Shown here: positions 34,985 through 43,370 of the stretch, piece after piece
How positions within the stretch are numbered: position 1 is the stretch's first letter
Layout of the letters: each line of letters starts with the position of its first letter
Origin: JBCCGL01 sp039029275
GTDB lineage: Bacteria; Pseudomonadota; Gammaproteobacteria; JBCCGL01
Length of the DNA: 64,000 nt
Assembly: GCA_039029275.1 (NCBI GenBank)
Contig: JBCCGL010000007.1
Span: 124,001-188,000, forward strand
Direction of reading: 5' to 3'
Position numbers and translations under genes: made by a program
Notes under the pieces: model-generated
What the model was told of the DNA's origin: nothing
What the model saw: only the letters and a program-made list of their open reading frames with translations
Databases searched by the model: none

Positions 34985-36169
34985 ATGCAGTCTGATCCGA
35001 TTGTAATTGTTTCTGCCAAGCGCACGCCTATTGGTGGCTTTCAAGGCGCGCTTTCAACGGCAACATCACCGCAACTGGGTGCGACGGCAATCCGCTCAGC
35101 GCTGGACAGCGCAGAAAACAAAGACCTGAACGTCGATGAAGTCACAATGGGCTGCGTATTGCCCGCCGGACTTGGACAGGCGCCAGCGAGGCAAGCCGCA
35201 CTCGGCGCTGGATTGGCGCAATCGGTGCCTTGTACAACGATTAACAAAATGTGCGGATCAGGAATGAAAGCGGCGATGCTGGCGCATGACGCCCTGCTCT
35301 GTGGCAGCGCCAATGTAGCTGTTGCCGGCGGTTTGGAAAGCATGAGCAATGCACCGTACCTATTGCCGAAGGCTCGTTCGGGCATGCGAATGGGTCATGC
35401 TAAGACGCTCGATCACATGTTCCTGGACGGCCTTGAAGACGCGTACGAACCGGGTCGCCTGATGGGCACTTATGCAGAAAATACCGCCGCGTACTTTGGC
35501 TTTAGCCGCGAAGAGCAAGATGCATTTGCGCGCTGTTCGTTTGAACGGGCGCGCGATGCTGCGACCTCAGGTGCGTTCGACAACGAAATTGCGCCGCAAA
35601 CGGTAAAAACCAAACGAAGTGATGTTGTAGTCAACGCAGATGAAGCCCCCGATCTGATCGACATCGAAAAAATCCCAACACTACGCGCAGCCTTTGCGGA
35701 GAACGGCACCGTCACCGCAGCCAACTCCAGCTCAATATCAGACGGCGCGGCGGCACTTTTAATGATGCGGGAATCGCACGCAATAGAATTTGGCGAAAAG
35801 CCGCTCGCTCGGATTCTTGCGCACCACAGTTATGCGCATGAACCCGCGTGGTTCACGACTGCGCCTGTGCATGCCATCACCGGCGTGCTCGATAGAATCA
35901 ATCGATCGGTAAACGATATCGACCTGTTCGAAATCAACGAAGCATTCGCGGTAGTGACGATGGCCACGATGCGCGAGCTCAAGATTCCGCATGAACGCGT
36001 TAATGTGCATGGTGGCGCCTGCGCACTCGGCCATCCGATTGGTGCATCCGGAGCACGTATTTTGGTCACACTCATTCACGCATTGCATAAATACAATAAA
36101 ACGCTGGGTGTTGCGTCACTTTGCATCGGCGGCGGTGAAGCGACTGCGATGGCTGTCGAGCGAATGTAA
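34985..36169 (+). CDS. acetyl-CoA C-acetyltransferase (thiolase)
   Basis: 394-residue biosynthetic/degradative-type thiolase. Catalytic residues are present: Cys near 88 in INKMCGSGMKA, His in NVHGGACALGHPIGASGARI near 345, and the C-terminal Cys in SLCIGGGEATAM. In the operon it can cleave acetoacetyl-CoA made from acetoacetate, the end product of HMG-CoA lyase. Longer acyl substrates cannot be ruled out. It starts 20 bp after the isovaleryl-CoA dehydrogenase and is followed by another acyl-CoA dehydrogenase after 6 bp. Confidence 0.9.
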   Translation: MQSDPIVIVSAKRTPIGGFQGALSTATSPQLGATAIRSALDSAENKDLNVDEVTMGCVLPAGLGQAPARQAALGAGLAQSVPCTTINKMCGSGMKAAMLAHDALLCGSANVAVAGGLESMSNAPYLLPKARSGMRMGHAKTLDHMFLDGLEDAYEPGRLMGTYAENTAAYFGFSREEQDAFARCSFERARDAATSGAFDNEIAPQTVKTKRSDVVVNADEAPDLIDIEKIPTLRAAFAENGTVTAANSSSISDGAAALLMMRESHAIEFGEKPLARILAHHSYAHEPAWFTTAPVHAITGVLDRINRSVNDIDLFEINEAFAVVTMATMRELKIPHERVNVHGGACALGHPIGASGARILVTLIHALHKYNKTLGVASLCIGGGEATAMAVERM

Positions 36170-36175
36170 CCGTCG

Positions 36176-37312
36176 ATGCGTTATTCCGACGATCAAATTC
36201 TGATCCGCGATATGGCGCGTAACTTCGCAACGAATGAAATCGCGCCGCGCGCCGCGCAATGGGATCGAGATTCGCAGTTTCCAACTGATGTCGTACGCCA
36301 AATGGGGGGGCTCGGAATGCTCGGCATGCTGGTGCCAGAAGAATACGGCGGGGCCGCTGCGGATAATGTCGCCTATTCGCTGGCCTTAGAGGAAATCGCT
36401 GCCGGCGACGGTGCGTGTTCGACGATTATGAGCGTGCACAATTCGGTTGCCTGCATGCCGATCCTCAGGTTTGGGACGGATCGTCAAAAACAAGATTTTT
36501 TGGTTCCGCTGGCGCACGGTGAAAAACTGGGCGCGTTCGCGTTGACCGAACCTCACGCCGGCTCTGATGCCGCCAACCTCAAAACGCAGGCTGTGAAAAA
36601 GAGTGATCGTTACGTTCTCAAAGGACAAAAACAGTTCGTCACGTCGGGTAGTAAAGCCGATCTATGCATCGTGTTTGCGGTGACCGAACCGAGCGCTGGC
36701 AAGCGCGGTATGAGCGCGTTTATCGTCCCGACCGACACCCCCGGTTTTAATGTCGTGTCAATTGAAAATAAGCTCGGACAGTGCGCATCCGACACGGCGC
36801 AAATTGCACTGGATGATTGCGAAGTCGACGCGTCGCTGCGCCTCGGTGAAGAAGGCGAAGGTTACAAAATTGCCTTGTCCAATCTCGAAGGCGGGCGAAT
36901 CGGTATTGCGTCGCAGTCAGTCGGAATGGCGCGCGCGGCGATGGAGGCAGCGATTCATTATGCACAGGAGCGTCATGCCTTCGGAAAACCAATTATTGAT
37001 AACCAGGCGATCAGCAATATGCTCGTTGATATGGCGATGCAAATCGATGCCGCGCGCCTGCTGACACATCGTGCCGCGCAATTGCGCGATGATGGCGAGC
37101 CCTGCCTGACCGAAGCCTCGATGGCTAAGCTGTTTGCATCAGAGATGGCGGAAAAAGTATGTTCGGATGCAATCCAGATTCACGGTGGCTATGGTTATCT
37201 AAAAGATTTTCCGGTCGAAAAAATTTATCGCGATGTTCGCGTAACACAAATTTATGAAGGTACCAGCGAAGTTCAGCGCCTTGTGATCAGCCGCGCACTT
37301 GCAAATCGTTAA
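36176..37312 (+). CDS. acyl-CoA dehydrogenase, short/branched-chain type
   Basis: 378-residue FAD acyl-CoA dehydrogenase. Motifs: LTEPHAGSDAANL near 125, FVTSGSKADL near 155, EGGRIGIASQSVG near 240 and QIHGGYGYLKDFPVEK then IYEGTSE near the end, where the Glu is the catalytic base (unlike the isovaleryl enzyme next door). Neighbouring icmF and liu genes suggest isobutyryl-CoA, 2-methylbutyryl-CoA or butyryl-CoA as substrate; sequence alone does not decide. The operon position, 6 bp after the thiolase, is tight. Confidence 0.88.
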   Translation: MRYSDDQILIRDMARNFATNEIAPRAAQWDRDSQFPTDVVRQMGGLGMLGMLVPEEYGGAAADNVAYSLALEEIAAGDGACSTIMSVHNSVACMPILRFGTDRQKQDFLVPLAHGEKLGAFALTEPHAGSDAANLKTQAVKKSDRYVLKGQKQFVTSGSKADLCIVFAVTEPSAGKRGMSAFIVPTDTPGFNVVSIENKLGQCASDTAQIALDDCEVDASLRLGEEGEGYKIALSNLEGGRIGIASQSVGMARAAMEAAIHYAQERHAFGKPIIDNQAISNMLVDMAMQIDAARLLTHRAAQLRDDGEPCLTEASMAKLFASEMAEKVCSDAIQIHGGYGYLKDFPVEKIYRDVRVTQIYEGTSEVQRLVISRALANR

Positions 37313-37338
37313 GTGAACAAACTAATGGTTAATTAATT

Positions 37339-37938
37339 ATGAAAGCCGTGCAGTTCTATTTCGACTTTACCTCTCCCTACTCGTACATTGCCAGTCGCCG
37401 TATCGATGAGATCGCGCAACGGCATGGACGAGCGGTCGAATGGCACCCGATTCTGCTTGGTGCTGTGTTTAAGATCACCGGCATGAAGCCATTGTTGGAT
37501 ATGCCGATGATGGGTGACTACACACGTAATGATATTGCGCGTTCGGCTCGCGAGCATCACATCCCCTTACGAATGCCGAGTGAGTTTCCGGTCAGCACCG
37601 TCACCGCAGCGCGCGCGGTTTGCTGGGCCAAGGAAAACGCGCCTGATGCGGTTAACGCTTTAGTCCACGGATTGTTCACGGCGTACTTCGAGCAGGACAA
37701 AAATATTTCCGCGCTGGAAGCCGTCCGCGAGGTTGCACACAGCGCTGGTATCGACCCGGAATCCGTATCCAACGGTGTTCAGGACCCGCAAATCAAGGCT
37801 GCACTCAAGGACGCTGTCGACCATGCTATCGCGCTGAACATATTTGGTGCACCCTGGGTAATTGTTGACGGCGAGTCTTTCTGGGGCAATGATCGCCTGC
37901 ATCTCGTCGACAAATGGCTTGAAACGGGCGGCTGGTAG
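37339..37938 (+). CDS. 2-hydroxychromene-2-carboxylate isomerase family protein
   Basis: 199-residue DsbA-fold (GST-kappa-like) protein. The active-site region FYFDFTSPYSYIASRR at residues 6-21 holds the serine used by HCCA isomerases in place of the DsbA cysteine; the cis-Pro turn is in GAPWVIVDGESFWGNDR near 178. Members act in naphthalene breakdown with glutathione, but many proteobacteria carry homologues in acyl-CoA operons with no aromatic substrate, as here. True function in the liu-type operon is unknown. It lies 26 bp after the second acyl-CoA dehydrogenase and 37 bp before HMG-CoA lyase. Confidence 0.82.
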   Translation: MKAVQFYFDFTSPYSYIASRRIDEIAQRHGRAVEWHPILLGAVFKITGMKPLLDMPMMGDYTRNDIARSAREHHIPLRMPSEFPVSTVTAARAVCWAKENAPDAVNALVHGLFTAYFEQDKNISALEAVREVAHSAGIDPESVSNGVQDPQIKAALKDAVDHAIALNIFGAPWVIVDGESFWGNDRLHLVDKWLETGGW

Positions 37939-37975
37939 CCGATCAAAATCTATCTCGAGAGCTTTTCACTGGAAC

Positions 37976-38881
37976 ATGTCGTTACCCCGCAAAGTTAAAC
38001 TGGTTGAGGTAGGTCCAAGAGACGGCCTGCAAAATGAACCCAACGCAATCACCGTCGAGCAGCGCGTTAAACTGATTAACATGCTGGGCGACGCGGGTTT
38101 TACCACGATTGAAGCGGGCAGTTTTGTATCGCCTAAATGGGTGCCCCGTATGGCGGGTAGCGATGAGGTGTTGAAAAACGTCGATCACTCCCGCGGAATT
38201 TCTTACTGCGTACTTACACCCAATCAGCGTGGCTATGAAGACGCGGTTGCGGCAAGTGCCAACGAAATTGCCGTGTTTACGGCAGCATCGGAAACCTTTT
38301 CGAAAAAGAACACAAACTGCAGTATCGCAGAAGGTCTGGCGCGGTTCGAACCGATCTGTGCAGATGCTAAAACCCGCGGGATCAGGATTCGTGGGTATAT
38401 ATCCTGCGTTATCGACTGTCCGTATGAAGGTGAGGTTTTGCCCTCGCAGGTCGAGAACGTCGCGCGCGCCTTATTTGATTTTGGCTGCGACGAGATTTCA
38501 CTTGGTGACACCATCGGCACCGGCACCCCGCAACGAGTCGAAGCACTTTTGAGTTGCGTAGGAACATCGGTTCCAATCGAAAAACTCGCCGTGCACTTTC
38601 ACGATACTTACGGACAAGCAGTTGGCAATATTTTGCGATCGCTGCAGTTAGGCGTTTCGATTGTCGATTCTGCTGTGGCTGGCCTTGGGGGTTGTCCATA
38701 CGCTAAAGGCGCGACCGGAAACGTGGCCAGTGAAGACGTATTGTATTTACTCGATGGGTTAGGAATAGCAAGCGGAATATCGATGGAAAAGTTGCTCGAT
38801 GCGAGCGAATACATATCTGGTGTTGTAGGCCGCGAGCCTGCTTCCAACGCTGCACGTGCATTGCTTAGCAAACGCCACTAG
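37976..38881 (+). CDS. liuE: hydroxymethylglutaryl-CoA lyase
   Basis: Cleaves HMG-CoA to acetyl-CoA and acetoacetate, the last step specific to leucine breakdown. The 301-residue TIM-barrel protein has VEVGPRDGLQNEP near residue 10, with the metal-binding Asp, HFHDTYGQA near 205 and the signature GLGGCPYAKGATGNVA near 240 with the catalytic Cys. ATG 37976 is chosen; the longer open frame from 37862 overlaps the preceding gene in another frame. Last gene of the liu-type operon; no methylcrotonyl-CoA carboxylase or methylglutaconyl-CoA hydratase lies between. Confidence 0.94.
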   Translation: MSLPRKVKLVEVGPRDGLQNEPNAITVEQRVKLINMLGDAGFTTIEAGSFVSPKWVPRMAGSDEVLKNVDHSRGISYCVLTPNQRGYEDAVAASANEIAVFTAASETFSKKNTNCSIAEGLARFEPICADAKTRGIRIRGYISCVIDCPYEGEVLPSQVENVARALFDFGCDEISLGDTIGTGTPQRVEALLSCVGTSVPIEKLAVHFHDTYGQAVGNILRSLQLGVSIVDSAVAGLGGCPYAKGATGNVASEDVLYLLDGLGIASGISMEKLLDASEYISGVVGREPASNAARALLSKRH

Positions 38882-38997
38882 TTAAATCGCTCAGCTAACC
38901 CACGCGACAAGTTGCGAGGGGGAAAGTGGTTTGATCTCACACTTGATCGAGAGTTGATTTTCAGGAGACGCTCAACCGTAAAATCAGGACAAAAACT

Positions 38998-39567
38998 TTA
39001 GATACGTTTTCCTCGTCCGCGGATCATTTCTCGCAGAATTGTCTCAAGTCTTACGAAACGGATGTCTTTTCTGAGCAAACCCAATTCATCTTCAATTAAC
39101 TTCGACTCTGGCCGGGTTGGCTCGATGTAATAAAGCATAAACAGCTCGGCCCAAAGTTCACTGGCACAATTAAACTTGAATGCCTTGGTGTTGTTGGCGT
39201 ACCAGTTCAGATAAGTGCTCCAATGTCGACCTGCGGAAACGGCACCAATTAGACGCCCGGATCTGTTTTCCCACGAGCCTCCGACAAATTTGTTTTCACG
39301 ATGGTTGACGGTATTGAAATAACGGCCGACAACGTGCCCAATCTCATGAAGTAGATCCCGTTGCGGGTACTCGGCTGCCCTGTTTACATAGATTGTATTC
39401 GCTTTGTAGTTTTCGGCGCTGTCACCAAATCGATCAAAGCTCGGGCTATCGTACCAAACGTAGCAAGACGCGTAGCTGTGCCACCGAACATCCACTATCC
39501 ATTCGAGATCGGTACTCGCAGGATGCGGGTCATGCTCACTAATTGGTTGATCTAAAGCCACTGTCAT
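38998..39567 (-). CDS. HEIGH-motif metallopeptidase-like hypothetical protein
   Basis: 189-residue protein without a signal peptide or membrane segment. A zinc-peptidase motif is visible near residue 93: RDLLHEIGHVVGRYF, preceded by NTIYVNR. About 60 residues later comes ASELWAELFMLYYI, whose Glu could be the third zinc ligand of a gluzincin (anthrax lethal factor-like layout). The two parts are separated by a region rich in Arg, Asn and Trp. Start ATG 39567 is preferred to TTG 39606. It diverges from the chemoreceptor fusion gene with 44 bp between starts. I recognise no named family; toxin, effector or housekeeping roles are all open. Confidence 0.68.
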   Translation of the reverse strand: MTVALDQPISEHDPHPASTDLEWIVDVRWHSYASCYVWYDSPSFDRFGDSAENYKANTIYVNRAAEYPQRDLLHEIGHVVGRYFNTVNHRENKFVGGSWENRSGRLIGAVSAGRHWSTYLNWYANNTKAFKFNCASELWAELFMLYYIEPTRPESKLIEDELGLLRKDIRFVRLETILREMIRGRGKRI

Positions 39568-39611
39568 GTTTGCCGATAAGCGAGCTACCCAAGCCTTATT
39601 GTACAAAAGGT

Positions 39612-41531
39612 ATGATTAGTAGCTTAATTAGAAAGATTTCCGGAAACCCCGATTCTGTTGACCTTCAGTGGCAGTGGCTTGAATCCATCGAGGGCTACCT
39701 GCAGGGGGACTATAACCAAGAACCACTAAAAGACAAAGACCCCGTATCGCAGGCAATCAACAGCCTGGGCAAGCACATGGCGCAACTGGCAGAGCTATCG
39801 GCTGGCGATGATCAGCGAGTTTACAGAAGTGCCCAACTTATAGGACAAAAAACTGAAAAAGTAGCCGCCCAGTCTGCTCAGGCAGTAGATCTGCAAAAAA
39901 AACTATTGGGTGAAATCGACGAAAACGTGCGCAAACTCGATGCCTCACTGGAATCGGCAGGCGAGTATCTACAAACGTCAGAGAGAACCGTGAACTCTCT
40001 GGGTGAAAACATCACGCAGGAAATTGCCAATTTAAACAACGGAATTGTCGAATCCATGGAATCCGTTGCTTCACAGCTTGAGAGTAAAGCGAATAATGCC
40101 GTGGGTGTATTGTCGGCAATTTCTGAAATTGGTAAAGGAATCAATCTACTGGCGCTGAATGCGGCCATTGAGGCGGCACGTGCAGGCGAACAAGGCAGGG
40201 GCTTTGCCGTCGTAGCCGAAGAAGTCCGACGTCTTGCAAGCGTGACGATGGAGCGTGCAGCGGAGGCGTCGGCACAGCTTAATTTCGACGAAGTTCAATC
40301 GACGATGGAAAACGTACGCGAGCAAAACAGTAATACCCTTGATGATTTTTCGAACTCTATAGCCGAGTCGATCGACCAGTTGGCAGGGCAATTCGAAGCG
40401 ATCGGCGAGCGCCTGGGCAACATAAACGAGAATAGCAGTGTCATATTCGAAACACTTGATCTGAGCGATGTCGCCGTTAAAAGGCTTGTCGACAAGAGTC
40501 AATTAGTCGGAACTCTGGCTGGCCAGCTTAACAGCGGTTTATCCGAAGTCGATATCGTTAGCGGTGAAACCGGGGTTGCCGAGAAAAGCCTCGGCTCGAC
40601 CTTGAACAAACTTCATCTTGTGCCCGACCCAGCGCACGATGCACTTGACGACATTTTGAAACGCGGTTTTCTTCGAGTTGCCATCGAACCGGCGTTTGTC
40701 GGCCTGTCATTTCGGGAAAGTCACGATGTGCCGCTTAAAGGATTGGATGTCGACTACGCACATGCATTGGCTGAGTATCTGGGTGTGCGCTGCGAGTTTC
40801 TTGAAACGCCGTGGGACGTGTGCACAGAACTTCTGACAATTGGGCATGAGTTCGGCGATCCACCGGCTGATGTTGTTATCAGTGCCTTGCCTCCGAGTGT
40901 CGAATACAAAGGGATTGCCTACTCCGAAACTTACACTTGGCTGCATTGGGTGCTGGCCAAACGTCAGGGAGATACGCGCATCAATGGCATCGATGATCTT
41001 GATGGAAAAGTTGTTGGCATCATCAACGATCCCGGAGCGTTTATTGTACTTGAAGAGGCCGGGGTTCGTTGGGCGGATAATAGACATGTGCCAGGCGGGC
41101 GCGTGGAATTGGCCAACTTAATCGCGTACTCAGATCAGTCTCGGATCCATGATTGCCTTGCAGAAGGAGTTGTGGACGCGTTTGGCGTTGATTTACCTAT
41201 TTACTATTGGGCATGCAACAACCCATCAAGCCATTGGTTCGGAAAACTGGAAATACTGCCTGGTAACATCGCCCCGCAACCCTATTACTATTCGATGGCC
41301 GTGGTGGACTCGCCAAGCAGTTACCGGCTCTTGTCCAGGATAAACCATTTCATAGCCGGGTTTTTGAGTGACCCCCGCCGCCAGGAAATCGAGCAACACT
41401 GGCAAGGTGAGGCGGTCGAGTCGTCGATCAACTATCGCGACGAAGCCGGGCATCTTAGGGGAGAGGACGATCTACGCCGCGACTATATCGCGCACTGCGA
41501 AAGGTTCGGCATTGAGCAACACGACGTTTAA
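39612..41531 (+). CDS. soluble chemoreceptor-signalling / family 3 solute-binding fusion protein
   Basis: 639-residue protein joining two modules that normally sit on opposite sides of the membrane. Residues 1-330 are helical, with the MCP signalling hairpin at about 175-215: NLLALNAAIEAARAGEQGRG then FAVVAEEVRRLAS. Residues 344-602 are a solute-binding family 3 domain: DDILKRGFLRVAIEPAFVG, PLKGLDVDYAHALAEYLG, VVISALPPSVEYKG and LDGKVVGIINDPGA. No transmembrane helix, signal peptide or HAMP domain is visible, so both modules should be cytoplasmic. A conserved acidic tail follows. ATG 39612 has AAAAGG very close to it. Ligand unknown, polar amino-acid-like at a guess. Confidence 0.85.
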   Translation: MISSLIRKISGNPDSVDLQWQWLESIEGYLQGDYNQEPLKDKDPVSQAINSLGKHMAQLAELSAGDDQRVYRSAQLIGQKTEKVAAQSAQAVDLQKKLLGEIDENVRKLDASLESAGEYLQTSERTVNSLGENITQEIANLNNGIVESMESVASQLESKANNAVGVLSAISEIGKGINLLALNAAIEAARAGEQGRGFAVVAEEVRRLASVTMERAAEASAQLNFDEVQSTMENVREQNSNTLDDFSNSIAESIDQLAGQFEAIGERLGNINENSSVIFETLDLSDVAVKRLVDKSQLVGTLAGQLNSGLSEVDIVSGETGVAEKSLGSTLNKLHLVPDPAHDALDDILKRGFLRVAIEPAFVGLSFRESHDVPLKGLDVDYAHALAEYLGVRCEFLETPWDVCTELLTIGHEFGDPPADVVISALPPSVEYKGIAYSETYTWLHWVLAKRQGDTRINGIDDLDGKVVGIINDPGAFIVLEEAGVRWADNRHVPGGRVELANLIAYSDQSRIHDCLAEGVVDAFGVDLPIYYWACNNPSSHWFGKLEILPGNIAPQPYYYSMAVVDSPSSYRLLSRINHFIAGFLSDPRRQEIEQHWQGEAVESSINYRDEAGHLRGEDDLRRDYIAHCERFGIEQHDV

Positions 41532-41635
41532 ACTGCATCGCCAGTCCTGAGTATCAAATTTCACTCTGTGTTTAAACACTTGGTGAATCACAGTCGCGCA
41601 GTTACCATTCCACAAACCTCAACTGTGGACGCGAA

Positions 41636-43096
41636 TTGCGGCTTTTATCTAAAAAACGAAAGAGTAATTTCTCGTTTATCTTTGCTCTGGCAGTGGGGTT
41701 GCTAAGCACTAACCCTCTGCCGACGGCGGCAAATAACCAAGTCAGCTCCCTACCCTCCTCTGTGCAAAAAGCGCTGTCCCGGTTTAACTTCGACGGCAGC
41801 GGTTTGAGTATTCTTGTTCACAAGATCGGCGATAACAAACCGCTTCTTGAGTTTAACCCTGAAAAGGCGCGAAACCCCGCTTCAGTTATAAAGATGTTAA
41901 CCACGCTTGTCGCGCTTGAGGAGCTGGGTCCGGCGCACGCTTGGAGAACCGAATTTTACTCAGATGCTGACGTTGTGGACGGCGTTCTGAACGGCGATCT
42001 TGTTATCAAGGGCGGAGGCGATCCGTACCTGCCTCTGGAGCGACTATGGCTAATGGTACGGCAACTTCGCCAGACCGGGCTCAGCGACATTGCCGGATCG
42101 CTGATTCTCGATCAAAGCGCATTCGCAGCCATCGACGAAGACCCCGCGGCTTTTGATAACCGACCATTGCGCGCATATAACGTTGTGCCTGCAGCGTTAC
42201 TTGGAAATTTCAACGTCAGCCGACTTCGGTTCACGCCAGATATCACTACCGGGCAAGTGCAAGTGGAAATTGATCCACCGCTGCCACGCCTGACGATCGA
42301 CAATCAACTGCGATTGAAAGACAAGACGTGCGGCGGTTACAACCGAGGAATTGCCTTGTCGTCGCCTCAATCCGGCACCGTAGTGCTGGAAGGCGAATAC
42401 TCGTCGCGATGCAACACCTACACCATTGGCCGCAGCCTGATCGATCACAATCGTTATTTTGTGGCTGTGTTTGATGCGCTGTGGCGAGCTGCAGGCGGAC
42501 AATGGTCGGGAGAGTGGAGAGAGGCGGCTTACCGGGGTGACCGCGACCCTTTAATGGTGTTCCATTCGCCCCCCCTTTCCAAGGTAATGCGGCTTGCAAA
42601 TAAACACAGCAACAATGTGATGACGAGGATGATATTCCTCTCACTTGGGCACGAGGAGGACGTGCCTGCGAATGCGCAAAACGCGCGCGACAGTATCGAT
42701 GCGTGGTTTATGAAAAGAGGGATTCACGCACCTGAACTCAACGTTGTGAATGGCGCAGGGAGTTCCCGAGACGTGCGTGTTTCCGCCAACACGCTGGGTC
42801 ATATGCTCCTGCACGCATGGAATAGCCCGTTTATGCCTGAATTTGTCGCCTCTTTGTCGTTAGGTGGGTACGACGGAACTTTGCGCAAGCGCTATCGAAA
42901 TCATTCTCTTGCTGGGCGTGTTCATGCGAAAACCGGTCGACTGGACCATGTTATAGCGCTGGCCGGGTTCGTGCAGACCCAAAACAATGATCGATACATC
43001 GTGGTCGCGCTGCACAATGCAACCGATATTCACTGGGGCGCTGGGCAGGCGGTTCAAGATGCACTGCTCAGTTGGGTATATCGCGGTGTGAATTGA
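41636..43096 (+). CDS. dacB: D-alanyl-D-alanine carboxypeptidase/endopeptidase (PBP4 type)
   Basis: Periplasmic class C penicillin-binding protein that trims or cuts peptidoglycan cross-links. The 486-residue protein has a signal peptide (FIFALAVGLLS, cut near residue 33), active-site SxxK in NPASVIKML near 81, SxN in KHSNNVMTRM near 323 and the KTG box in HAKTGRLDH near 432, with the long insertion between SxxK and SxN that marks the S13 family. Start is TTG 41636 with a GGA nine bases upstream; no ATG is near. It stands between the fusion receptor and fusA on the + strand. Confidence 0.93.
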   Translation: MRLLSKKRKSNFSFIFALAVGLLSTNPLPTAANNQVSSLPSSVQKALSRFNFDGSGLSILVHKIGDNKPLLEFNPEKARNPASVIKMLTTLVALEELGPAHAWRTEFYSDADVVDGVLNGDLVIKGGGDPYLPLERLWLMVRQLRQTGLSDIAGSLILDQSAFAAIDEDPAAFDNRPLRAYNVVPAALLGNFNVSRLRFTPDITTGQVQVEIDPPLPRLTIDNQLRLKDKTCGGYNRGIALSSPQSGTVVLEGEYSSRCNTYTIGRSLIDHNRYFVAVFDALWRAAGGQWSGEWREAAYRGDRDPLMVFHSPPLSKVMRLANKHSNNVMTRMIFLSLGHEEDVPANAQNARDSIDAWFMKRGIHAPELNVVNGAGSSRDVRVSANTLGHMLLHAWNSPFMPEFVASLSLGGYDGTLRKRYRNHSLAGRVHAKTGRLDHVIALAGFVQTQNNDRYIVVALHNATDIHWGAGQAVQDALLSWVYRGVN

Positions 43097-43370
43097 CACA
43101 TTTCGGCGGCCAACTCCATTAGCTAATCATGTATAAATACTTATCGAGCGAAATTTTTATAAGTCACAATAATTAATATTTAAATCAATCAGATATCAAC
43201 GTCATCTAATTGTACTTTTAGCGCTTGAAGTATTGGTAAGGTAACCCCATCTCTCATGTTTTGAAGATAGTCGCGAATGTCGCCGCATTTTAGTGTATGC
43301 TGCGCCCCGCAAAAATACCCGTGCCCGGAAAGATGGGCGATTTTAACTGATTGATTTTCACTGAACCGAC

